Shown here piece by piece: positions 22,501 through 35,300 of a stretch of DNA of 64,000 bases (positions within the stretch are counted from its first letter, which is position 1; each line of letters opens with the position of its first letter). Below the pieces are notes generated by a model. It was not told where the DNA came from. It saw nothing but the letters and a program-made list of their open reading frames with translations, and did not search any database. This DNA is from Bactericera cockerelli (lineage: Eukaryota > Arthropoda > Insecta > Hemiptera > Triozidae): positions 20,032,931 to 20,096,930 of the forward strand of contig CM044964.1 of the NCBI GenBank assembly GCA_024516035.1, written 5' to 3'. Position numbers and translations under genes: made by a program.

Positions 22501-25500
22501 TTTATTTACACTTTATTGATAGGACATATTATATTGGTATTGGTAAAGGTAGGGCTATCGGCTACGAAAGCTCTTTGTCACTGCGACCTTAGATAGATCT
22601 TTTGTGACAGGGCGGGGTCATTGCCTTAGGCAATCACTCACCTGTTATCAAGCAGTACTCGAGCTGGGTCACAGCGTTGGGCACGGTCATGGGGCCGTTC
22701 AGTTCGGCCACGTTGATCATCTTGTAGAGGAAGAACTGGCCCTTCCTGTCTATACAGGCGAGCACGTTGCCCAGCCAGGAGAGGTCCACGCAGGCGAGCA
22801 CGATGGACATGCGCGCTCGCTTCACGTTGTCTAGCTTGGCCCAGATCATGTTGTGCACACTCGTGAACCCGAGCTGAGGGGTGGACACGAGAATTAATTT
22901 CTAATTTGTAAATATTCGGCATCTTTATTTATTAAATAATACATACACAGCATACAAGTAGACACATAGAAATATAGACAATATGGGTTCCAAGTTCTAA
23001 CTTATGATAAATACAATAAAAGATTGAACAATGTGAAGATTAGGACCTATTTATTATTATGTGCCTATAATGTAGCCAATAATGGAATTGCCTTCTACTC
23101 ACACTAAGAGATTACAATCTCTTGTTTTGTGAGAAACAAGTACATTAAGGATATGTTGTGCACACTCGTGAACCCGAGCTGAGGGGTGGACACGAGAATA
23201 GAAGCATGTATTTCATAAAATAAATCAACCACTAGTCAATTAGAAACCACTAGTCAATTAGAAAAGTACATTGGATTGCAGTGACTATTAAATATGAAAT
23301 GAAGGATATGTTGTGCACACTCGTGAACCCGAGCTGAGGAGTGGACACGAGAAGTACATTGAGGATATCATGTTGTGCACACTCGTGAACCCGAGCTGAG
23401 GAGTGGACACGAGAAGTACATTGAGGATATGTTGTGCACACTCGTGAACCCGAGCTGAGGAGTGGACACGAGAAGTACATTGAGGATATCATGTTGTGCA
23501 CACTCGTGAACCCGAGCTGAGGAGTGGACACGAGATATACATTGAGGATATCATGTTGTGCACACTCGTGAACCCGAGCTGAGGAGTGGACACGAGAAGT
23601 ACATTGAGGATATCATGTTGTGAACCCGAGCTGAGGAGTGGACACGAGAAGTACAGTGAGGATATCATGTTGTGCACACTCGTGAACCCGAGCTGAGGAG
23701 TGGACACGAGAAATACATTGAGGATATCATGTTGTGCACACTCGTGAACCCGAGCTGAGGAGTGGACACGAGAATTACATTGAGGATATCATGTTGTGCA
23801 CACTCGTGAACCCGAGCTGAGGAGTGGACACGAGAAGTACATTGAGGATATCATGTTGTGAACCCGAGCTGAGGAGTGGACACGAGAAGTACAGTGAGGA
23901 TATCATGTTGTGCACACTCGTGAACCCGAGCTGAGGAGTGGACACGAGAAATACATTGAGGATATCATGTTGTGCACACTCGTGAACCCGAGCTGAGGAG
24001 TGGACACGAGAAACACATTGAGGATATGGATAACCTCGTGAAGAGTTTTGTAAAAAGGTTCTAAATTATCTTTAAGGGACTTTATTAAATTTTCTGATAA
24101 GGTTTTGTTTCTGATAAGGTTACATACCTATATTAATTACTTTTCTAAATATTTTACTTTAAAATCTAAATTAATTATCTAGTATGGTTTTGTTTTCTGT
24201 TACATTTTAATGTAAAAGAAATGTTCTTAAATTTATTGTTTATTTATTGTCAACCCATAGTAAAAATGTATCACATTACTACAAATAAATTATACTACTA
24301 CTACTACTACTACATTGAAGATATGTTTCCGCCACTGGTGACTCAATATATATTTATATGTATTTTAACTTAAAAAAAAAAATTAGCTGAAGATGAATGA
24401 TTCGTAATCAGGACCTCGAAATCATTAGATTTGATTTGTCACAACCCCCATCTAGGATGAATACTAACAAAAGTTAGTCCAAGCCCCAAAGTAAATTGGG
24501 GCTGGGTTCCAAAAAATTCAAGATATGAAAAAAATGATTGGAGCAAATCCCCATTATTACTATATTTTTTTTTTTTTTTTTTTTGACAAATGGTTCTGAC
24601 AAATGGTCAATTAATTATATTAATTTATTTTACTATACGAAAAACACATTACATTAATAGAAAAATATTTTGCCTATATCAATCGTTCCAACACAATGAC
24701 ATCATACATGGACACAGTAAAGATGCTGCAATCCACCACATACTGAAAAGTACATTGGATTGCAGTAACTATTAAATATTAAATGAAGGATATGTATGAA
24801 TATTAAAAAAAAATATATAATAAAGTTATTGACCGACCTCAGTAGCTTGATGGATAAGGCAGCGGACTTGTAACCTGGAGATCGGTGGTTCAAGTCCCGG
24901 TTTCAGCGTAGAATTAGTAAAGCGAGTTTGAGTAGTTGTGATATCACGAAAGTGATTAACACAAATCGCCGCTAGAAAGTCAAAGAGGCGTAAGTGATTT
25001 TATCAAAGTTTTCGGGAGCGCTAAGTGCGTGTTTGTTTGCTGCAATTTTTCCCGCAAATATCACATACGCCCAAACATAAAAATCAATATCTTCATAAGG
25101 GTTTAGAAATCACATACGCCTGTTTGTGCTACCAAGACTATCTTTCAAGAGCAGTCTGCCTGTGTGATAATCTCGATTTTCGTTTTTTGTCACTTACGCC
25201 TCTTTGACATTCTAGCGGCGAAATATGATAACTATTTTTTAATAAAGTTATTGGAAAAAAAAAGTTTAAAATAAGCACCTGTTTGAGCGAGTCCTTGAGG
25301 AAGCAAGTGAGCGCCGCGTTGGAGTACGCCACGATGACGTGAGCCTGCGGCGACGCTGTGTGAGTGACGCACAGCTTACTCGTGGTGACGCTCAGGACTT
25401 TGGCCTCGTGGGCGTACGAGTTCTGGAGGCGCCAGGTGACGCTCTTGAGACTGCCGCCCCCCTCGCAGGCCCCGCCCATCAGACTCGAGGATTTTTTGAA

Positions 25501-28500
25501 CACACTGTAACGAGACGAGAGAGAGGTTAAGGTTACTTCTTGAACACACTGTAACGAGACGATAAACTTTTTCAACACATTGTAACGAGACAAGAGAGAG
25601 GTTCAGGTAACTTTTTCAACACACTGTAACAAGACGAGAAACTTTTTGAACACACTGTAACAAGACGAGAAACTTTTTCAACACACTGTAACGAGAGAAG
25701 AGAGAGGTTCAGGTAACTTTTTGAACACACTGTAACGAGACGAGAGAAAGGTTATGTAGCAAAAATAATATTCTACCATATAAAATAAATTTGAAGAAAA
25801 TCGGTTAAGCGGTTTTGGAGATACAAGTGATCTAGTATAAAATCTCAAAATTGGCACGTGTACGTGTATACAATGTGAAACAATCACGAGGAAGTATTGT
25901 GTCCATAATTGGCAGTGTTTTTTTCTTGTTTATATTGTTCTAAATTTTGTATTTTAATTTTCATCATTACTTGTTTGTACAAAATTATGTTCTTTTAATA
26001 AGGAAGTTAAAAAAATAATAATAATAAATTAGCCCCAGATTACAAAGCATTTGTAAATATCAAATTAATATTGTTCTACATATATTACTTCCGATAAATT
26101 TCTAATATTAGAAATCGGAAGTATTGTGTTCGTTTTTGTAAAAAAAAATATTTTTTTGCTCCGATTTCAATTTTTTTCATATTTCTGGACGTTTCATAAC
26201 CTACTGAGTAAATTTGGTTTTGTGTCCGTCTGTCGGTCTGTCTGTCTGTTAAAACGATTCCTTGTAACGCGCAAATCTCGGAAACTACTCAACCGATTTT
26301 GATGAAATTTTGCACACATTTAGGAGACATTCTGTAGATGGTCCCATTTTAAATTCATCGAATTCATACAAGCGGTTCTGGGTGAAAAAGACCATGCGCC
26401 TGACCACTAACTTTTTACTTAAACGCTTATATCTCGTGAACGGTACACCCGATTTCAATGAAATTTTGTAAGAATATGCATATTATTGTTTTACATAGGT
26501 CATTTGTATTTATTTTTAAATTAATTATAATTTGACTCTGATATTTAAGAAAATCCGAAATTTTGGACAAAAAAGTAAAAAAAATAAGGACCACGACTTG
26601 CCGATACAGAATTTTTTGTGGAATTCAGAATGTAGAAAAACGATATTCTACCATATAAAACAAATTTGAAGAAAATCGGTTGAGCCGTTTTGGAGATACA
26701 AGTAATTTTCTATAAAATCTCAAAATTGGCACGTGTTTACAATGTGAAGCAATCACGAGGAAGTATTGTGTCCATAATTGGCAGTGTTTTTTTTTTCAAG
26801 TTATTTTATTTTATGTTGATTGTTTTGTATTTTAAAAAAATCGGTGCAAAAAAATATTATTTTCTTACAAAAACGAACACAATACTTACGATTTCCAATA
26901 TTAGAAATTTATCGGAAGTAATAGCGTGCAAATAATTATAATAATAAAGTAATTTGTAGCGTTTATTTGTACAGTTAAATTTACACACAACATAAATACA
27001 TAGTATAATAATAATAGAATAGAATAATAATGTTTATTTGTAATATTATGTTACAATATAAATGACAAATCACTGAGATAAAATTAAAATATAAATATGG
27101 CAATGGTTGGCATAAAATTATTAAGCATGGCATGAATATAAACTAAAGGGGCAGTTTTAAAGTATTTACTCCACTGAAGTATCTAAATCTATATTTCTAG
27201 TATAATAATAATAATCAACAAATGGGCTGATACATTCCAGCTTCTATGTCCATACAAAGAAAATACAACTGCCACAGAATCTTGTCTACAAAATCCGGAA
27301 ATCCGTCCTCCTGGAAAACTGTCGCCTGCTCAGAAGATTCCTCTCTCACTCATCCTCTTCATAATGTCCCATACCCTCAAATTTCCTTAACAACATTGTA
27401 ATCCTTCTATGTTTGCTATATCCTAGCCCATAGATGATGTTGATTGTTACCATGTATTACATGAGAAATAAAACAAAATAATAATAATAATAATGAACAC
27501 CCACTCACCTGTTCACCGGGTACGCACTCTCCACCAGCTCCCACACCTCAATCACAGAGTTGATAATAATAATAATAATAATAACTTTATTATTATTATT
27601 ATTATCTTTAGTGACCAGTCACTAAAGTTAGACTGTGCAAAATTCTCGATCGCTCCGCGAGTGAAATATTTTCCGTAAAATTTTTGACTTTCAAACTGAT
27701 GAAAGTCCAACACTTTTACATAATTCTTTTTATTCACATATTTCTGACAAATGATATAGACATATATCAATACCCTGCTCCTGACTTCCGCAATGATATG
27801 TCTCAATCCACACAAAGTCGTTATAACTTACGAAGTAGAAGAAATAATGTTAGAACAAATACTCCTGAAAATCTTGATTTATCTACTGAAATACCTGAAC
27901 AGACACATTCTCAAGATCTTGATTCATCAACGGAAATACTTGAACAGATATATCTAAGAAGACAAAAGCAACAACACAATGCTCAAATATTAACATCATC
28001 ATCCAGTGATGATAATATTTCAGACATAAATGATAAAAACCGCTACAAAACAAGAATAATATACAATTCAAACAGAAAAGAATCACGTAATTCATTTAAT
28101 TCACCAAGATCCTCTCAAAATCAAAATACGAGCTCTTCGTCCCATGATGATATAAATAACATCAACAGTGATCATGAACTTCAAACTACAAGTGGAAGAC
28201 AGAAAAAGTCTAGAGCCAATACATGGAAAGCTGTCACTAGAAATGAAAATAAACCAAGATTAAAATGGACAGATGAAATGAACCGTGAGATTTTAAAATC
28301 GTTCTTTTATGTCAACAAAGGTCAAGATAAAAACATACCAGGAGTACGAATAATGTTGAAAAATCATTTTTTAGATAAATATCCTCATCTTGATCTCACA
28401 GAACAGAATTGTATAGATCGAAAAAATTACCTTCTGAGAAAAAAATTACCATTTGTCGAAGACATAAGAAATGAAGCAAAGAAACAATTCAATTCCGAAA

Positions 28501-31500
28501 CTAACATTTGTTTGAATATAAGAAATCAAATACACAACAATCCATCTGAAGACAACAATTTAACTAATATTCCAACTATTACTCTGGATGTTAGTGAAAA
28601 TATCCTTTCTACCAGTGATGCAATTACACTAACAAATGTCCCAGACATAAATGAAATATTTGTAAACAATCTTTCAAAATATGAAAATGTTCAGCCTACA
28701 TATCGTCCAGGAATTCCAAAATTGGATAGACGAAAAATAAACAACACTAAAATTGAAGATTTAAATAAATGTATAGACAATTATCTAAATGATTCCAGCG
28801 ATTTGACTAAAATACATTTAGCTATATATTCTGCTGCTGTCACTTATATTGAAAATGAAAATTTGAAACTCATACAATCAAACAGTGGTGATGATCAGAT
28901 TAATCAAATAACGAAAACGGAACCTGCCTGGAAAGCAAGACTTGAAAAATCTATACAACAAATGAGATCCGAATTTGACTCCATTTCGGAATACTTGAAA
29001 GGTAATAGAATATATAAAATTGAAAAAAGAATGAACATCATATGTAAAAAGTACAAAGTAAATATCTACCGAACAAACACATTAATAGCTTTAAAAGACA
29101 ATTTAAGACAAAAGATCAAGTACAAAGGTTCGAGATTATCGAGATATAACAAGAATGAGAAAAGAAAAATACAAAATAGAAATTACATTCGAGACAAAAA
29201 GAGATTTTTCAGTCAATTAATAGACACAAATAACAAAACAAATAATAACCTCACTGAAGCAGATGAAAAAGAATTTCTTGATTATTGGAGAAATATTTGG
29301 AGTAAAAAAGATGATGCATGTCTCAGAGACAACTGGATTTCTTTAATTAAAGAAGAGACAAATAATTTACCTGGATTTGACTATAACGAAATACATATTA
29401 ATGAAATCTCTCAATCAATAAAAAAATCATCTAATTGGAAGGCACCAGGTCCGGAGAAAGTTCATAACTTCTGGATAAAATATTTTTCATCAACACATCG
29501 CCACATCACCCGTTGTTTCAAAAGATGTTTGGAAAACAATGTTGAATTTCCCGAATTCCTTATTAAAGGGAAAACAACATTAATTCATAAGAAGGGTAAT
29601 AGATCTGACCCCAAGAATTTCCGACCAATCAGCTGTTTATCAACATTATACAAATTGTTCACGAACATCATATCGAACAAAATTTATAATTATTGTGATG
29701 AAAACAACATTATTGATGAAGCCCAAAAAGGTTGTGCCAAAGGTTTTTTGGGTTGTAAACATCAAATGACGATTGATGCAGTAATACTGAAACAAGCACA
29801 AACAATGAAAAGGAATTTAAACATATGTTACATTGACTATGTTAAAGCGTATGATAGTATACCTCACAATTGGTTAATAGAAGTATTAAAACTCTACAAA
29901 GTTTGTCCAAAAATCATTACCATGTTACAATACCTCATGTCACTTTGGACACTTGATATTTACCACGAAAAGAGAAACATTGGTCATGTGAACATTCGCC
30001 AAGGAATTTTTCAAGGTGATACATACAGTAGTCTTTGGTTTTGTCTTGCCCTCAATCCATTGTCAACAATATTAAAAAAATCAAATATTGGATACCGACC
30101 TAAAATAAAAGAATCCACAAGAATATCTCACCTCTCCTATGTAGATGATATTAAATTATTCACTGAATCAAAAGATAATTTATCATCATTAATTAATATC
30201 GCTCAACAATTCAGTGATGATATTAAAATGAAATTTGGAATGGACAAATGTGCCATAGTTAATATAAAACGTGGAAAAGTTATACAAGATGACACTCCTA
30301 TCAATAACATTATCCCTCTTCAACCTGAGGTACAATATAAATATCTTGGATTCATGGAAAATGAAAGCATTGACCATAAAACGCTCAAATCTACCTTCAC
30401 AGAAGAATACAGAAAAAGACTGACAAAATTATTAAACACTTACCTCAATGGCAGAAATATAATTGATGCAATAAACACATGGGCGGTGCCATCCTTGACC
30501 TATTCTTTTGGAATTTTAAAATGGAATGAATCTGAACTAGAAGAGCTCGACTTTCTAACAAGAAGACTAATGTGTAAATTTAGAATGTTACATCCCAGAG
30601 CCAGTATAGAAAGATTATATCTCCCACGGAAAGAAGGCGGAAGAGGTCTAATAAAAATAAAACTTCTGTGCATGAAACAAGAACTTCAAATCAAAGATAC
30701 AATTCAAAAATGTGAAGACGAAATTATGAGAAAAATAGTTCAAGTTGACAAAAAATACACTCCTTTAAACCTATCAGAGAACATGAGACCGGGAAACAAT
30801 CCACAAACCAAGGAAAAACTAATTTCAGATTGGAAAGGAAAAAGTCTACATGGTAGATACATAAATCTTGTTCATAATGAAAACATCAATAAAAATGAAT
30901 CATTTAATTGGTTAAGAATTGGATACCTACACCCTGAAACAGAAGGATTTTATACAGCAATACAAGACAAGATAATAGTAACAAGAAATTATGAAAAATA
31001 TATTTTGAAAAAAGATATCATAGATAAATGTAGAAAATGTCAACAGCAGGGCGAGACTATAGAACACATCATGGGAGGATGTTCAGAACTGGCAAATAAT
31101 AAATACCTAAGCCGCCATAACCAAGTCGCAAAAATAATTCACCAAAATTTGGCTTTAGAACATAAACTTGTGAAAAATACTATTCCCTTTTACAAATATT
31201 CACCAGAACAAGTATTAGAAAATGAAACGTCTATTTTATACTGGGATCAACCTATCCAAACAGATCGATCCATCACTTGCAATAGACCAGACATCATTAT
31301 TCTTAACAAAATATCAAAAACAGCAAAAATCATTGACATCGCAGTACCACTCAGTCACAACATCCAAAAAACTGAAAATGAGAAAATTTCAAAATACCAA
31401 GAATTAAAAACTGAGATCTTAAAAATATGGAAATTGAAAGCTGTCACAATAATCCCTATAGTCATGTCCACAGAAGGAGTAGTAACCAAGAACTTCTTGA

Positions 31501-31890
31501 ATTATCTTAAAATGATCAATGTTCATCATTCAAGAAGTGTCCTCATTCAGAAATCCATCATATTACAAACCTGTCAGCTAGTCAGAAGTTTCCTCAACAC
31601 ATAAGTCATATGACCTACTTGTGTAGGTCATATGATTTCAAAATTAACGAATAGGACTGAATTGTCCCTTCTAATGTGTCAACTGTGAAAACAAAAATAA
31701 ATGTTCATGTAATAATAATAATAATAATAATGAACACCCACTCACCTGTTCACCGGGTACGCACTCTCCACCAGCTCCCACACCTCAATCACAGAGTTGA
31801 TAATAATAATAATAATAATAATGAACACCCACTCACCTGTTCACCGGGTACGCACTCTCCACCAGCTCCCACACCTCAATCACAGAGTTG

Positions 31891-31927
<37 letters not shown>

Positions 31928-31999
31928 ACACCCACTCACCTGTTCACCGGGTACGCACTCTCCACCAGCTCTCACACCTCAATCACAGAGTTGATAATG

Positions 32000-32030
<31 letters not shown>

Positions 32031-32096
32031 ACACCCACTCACCTGTTCACCGGGTACCCTTTCTCCACCAGCTCCCACACCTCAATCACAGAGTTG

Positions 32097-32130
<34 letters not shown>

Positions 32131-32202
32131 ACACCCACTCACCTGTTCACCGGGTACGCACTCTCCACCAGCTCCCACACCTCAATCACAGAGTTGATAA
32201 TG

Positions 32203-32233
<31 letters not shown>

Positions 32234-32299
32234 ACACCCACTCACCTGTTCACCGGGTACCCTTTCTCCACCAGCTCCCACACCTCAATCACAGAGTTG

Positions 32300-32333
<34 letters not shown>

Positions 32334-35300
32334 ACACCCACTCACCTGTTCACCGGGTACGCACTCTCCACCAGCTCCCACACCTCAATCACAGAGTTGA
32401 TAATAATAATAATAATAATAATGAACACCCACTCACCTGTTCACCGGGTACCCTTTCTCCACCAGCTCCCACACCTCAATCACAGAGTTGATAATAATTT
32501 GAATTGAATTGAATTGAATTGAATTTCGTATATTTGTTTAAAGTGTATTACAAAACAGTTGCAAGCAACCTATAACATTATAACACACTAAGATATCATT
32601 ATAAACAGTTTTAAAACATTAATAATTATTACAATCTGCTACAACATGAGATATTGTGCATGTAAAATACAAAAAAAAATTAAAAATAAGTCTTAAGAGA
32701 TAAAATAATTTGAAGTACATGAAATCATTGACTAGGGGAAAAAAGAGAGAAACAGTTACAGTTACAAAAAAAAACCATAATAACTCTACAACAGGTTAGA
32801 TACATGTAAGTACATAGTATTAATTATTTTGAAAAAGCATATCCTGAAGTTTTAAAGTGAAAATAGATAGAGGCTGAGAAAATTCAATATCTGGGTAAGT
32901 GTTGCAAATTGACATCAATCTATTCATTGGTTCAGTTTTAGACGGTAAACATTTAAAAGGTAGATAATTTCTCGAACTTAATCTGGGTATTTTAAAGATT
33001 AATTTGGATAGCAATGGGTTACTATCAATGATAGCATTAATAATTTTGTAAATAAAGCAGATGTCTTTGTATATTCTACGTACATTAAGAGGTTGTAACT
33101 TGTAGTTAGTGAGGGAGATATTATAAGAGCTTGAGGCACCTAAAGCACGATAGCTAATTTTTCTGAGAAAGTTTTTTTGAACTTGTTCAAGACGATTACT
33201 TTGAGAGGCTCCAATGCCACCCCAGACTTCAGAACAATATTCCAATTTTGTCCGAACCAATGCACTAAATAAAACAGTATAAGTTGAAGGATTTACAAAA
33301 TTCTTTGTGACCCAGTAAACTAGTGCTGATGATCGTTTGCCATTACTAATGATCTTCTGGATGTGATTATCAAATTGTAATTTATTATCAAATATAACAC
33401 CCAAGTCCCTATGGTAATGAGTCCTTTTAATAGGAATGCTGTTTATTACATAATTGTGATAGTAAGTGTTGTGTTTCCTGCTATAGGAAACAACAACTGT
33501 TTTTTCAGCGTTACACAGCATTCCATTGTCAGTACACCATTTACTTATTGAGTTTATGTCAGATTGTAAGACTAGAGAATCGTCAGGCTCATCAATTACT
33601 CGACTAAGCTTCAGATCATCTGCGAAAATTTCATAGTGTCCGGATATAACATCTTTGATATCGTCAAAAAATAAAATAATAATAATAATAATAATAATGA
33701 ACACCCACTCACCTGTTCACCGGGTACGCACTCTCCACTAGCTCCCACACCTCAATCACAGAGTTGATAATAATAATAATAATAATAATAATGAACACCC
33801 ACTCACTGTTCACCGGGTACGCACTCTCCACTAGCTCCCACACCTCAATCACAGAGTTGATAATAATAATAATAATTATGAACACCCACTCACCTGTTCA
33901 CCGGGTACGCACTCTCCACCAGCTCCCACACCTCAATCACAGAGTTGATAATAATAATAATAATAATAATGAACACCCACTCACCTGTTCACCGGGTACG
34001 CACTCTCCACTAGCTCCCACACCTCAATCACAGAGTTGGTCTCACCGTTGGCAGCCACAATGAGAGAGTCTGCGTCTTCCCGCACGATAAACCTCACCTT
34101 CACCACCTTATACACTGGGGGGACAGAGAGAAACAATTTTATTTTTATTTATTTAACAAACAAAATGAACTGCCAGCCTTTAACTGGTTGCTTGACACAC
34201 AGCATACTCATCAAAAGATCTTGCCTTCATTTTCTTTCACTGATGTTTATTCATTCTCAATTTGTAAGTATATGTACATAATATATTTTTTTATCTTTTT
34301 TTTTTAGAAAGGAGAAACAATTTTATTTTTATTTATTAAACAAACAGAGAACTCTAGCTATAAGTTTTATGTGTAATTTATGTATAATGTTATAAATATT
34401 ATATTTTATTGTGTTTTTAAACATTAATTAATTGATTTTTCCTCTTTTTTTTACATAATATATTAAACATATTCAGAAAATTGCCTTATTTTTTTTCTTG
34501 AACCTCTAATTCTAATTTATGTACATAATATATTGTAAACTATGTCATAAATAAACAATTAAATAAAAAACATGCCTGGTTTCGGCAACACATAGGATAA
34601 TTTAAACTCAGTTTATACCCGCCACTAATTAAAGTACATACATGGTACCTAGTAATATATTATGATTGTACACGTAAATTATGTCTTTACGTGTACAATC
34701 TTTCTTTCCGTGTCCATGTGTCATCAGGTCATCACATGGTGTTGGAATAATTGATATGGGCGAACTCTTTGGACACCCAGAACAATTGGCTCCTTCCGTG
34801 TCCAGTGTATGTGTAATTGTGTATTTTGTTGAAAGAATGCACTTAAAACTGACAATTTTCACAAAAATATTTCTTAAAATTTGGTACGTTTTTAAAAATT
34901 CAGCGAACTTTTTTGAGCTGAATTTATTATGCTCATGCTTATTTTCTGTGCGAAAAGTCTGCTCCAACCGGAAATCGAACTCAGGATCTCTGGCGTACGG
35001 GCAGTGGTCACAATCGTGCCCTCAATGCTTACCTTGTTTGGACGTATGCGTGACCTTGAGATAGAAGCTGGGAAGAGCCTGTGCATTGATCTGCAGCTTG
35101 TCATCCAGTGTTTTCTTCACCGATACCTGGAGGAGGGGGGTGGGAGAGATTCATTTATTTTTTTCATTTTTACATTATCCTCTTCGCGCCCAATGTCCTC
35201 GTAAGAGGACATTTATTTTATAGTCCTAAGTGCCCAAGCTTAAATTTTATACTACCAAGTAGTATTAAATGTTTGTCCTCGGGTGAGGACACCGGTCACT

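Larger units (their letters stand above)
20679..22641 (-). repeat. MED16 M9 donor-side array (about a dozen copies)
   Basis: The M9 3' end plus donor (gene strand: agctggagtactgcttgata, acag|gtgag) recurs at about 20680-20745, 21209-21290 (two), 21896-22085 (six to seven in a row), 22242-22275 and 22451-22490. The genuine edge is 22642. A longer copy (22061-22220) contains about 160 nt of M9 (CIDRKGQFFLYKMINVAELN) and then breaks. Elements of the cttattgataggacatatta type are co-amplified between copies. Confidence 0.88.
27580..31712 (+). mobile_element. R4/Dong-like non-LTR retrotransposon, apparently full length
   Basis: The element sits inside a TAA repeat. The left flank reads gttgataataataataata and the right flank taataataataataatgaac, and the interrupted unit continues on both sides. 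The 5' UTR (about 27580-27797) and the 3' UTR (31605-31712) bracket one long open frame. There is no poly(A) tail; the element ends ...aaataaatgttcatg. Insertion into TAA repeats is known for Dong of the silkworm. It lies antisense to MED16. Confidence 0.8.
27493..34040 (-). repeat. MED16 M7 donor-side array with TAA spacers, split by two retrotransposons
   Basis: Each unit (about 90-105 bp) on the gene strand is (TTA)n, then caactctgtgattgaggtgt, gggagctggtggagagtgcg, tacccggtgaacag|gtgag and tgggtgttcatta. Counting the genuine M7 edge (33985) there are about 13: one at 27493-27560, eight at 31728-32490 and four at 33698-34040. An alternative reading (accctttctcc for acgcactctcc) alternates in the middle block, so dimers were amplified. 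The TAA spacers became the landing sites of two LINEs. Confidence 0.93.

Noticed and set aside
31676..34063. Series of similar plus-strand 65-70 aa frames starting with Ile or Asn runs
   Set aside because: Antisense translation of the MED16 M7 donor-side array and its TAA spacers.
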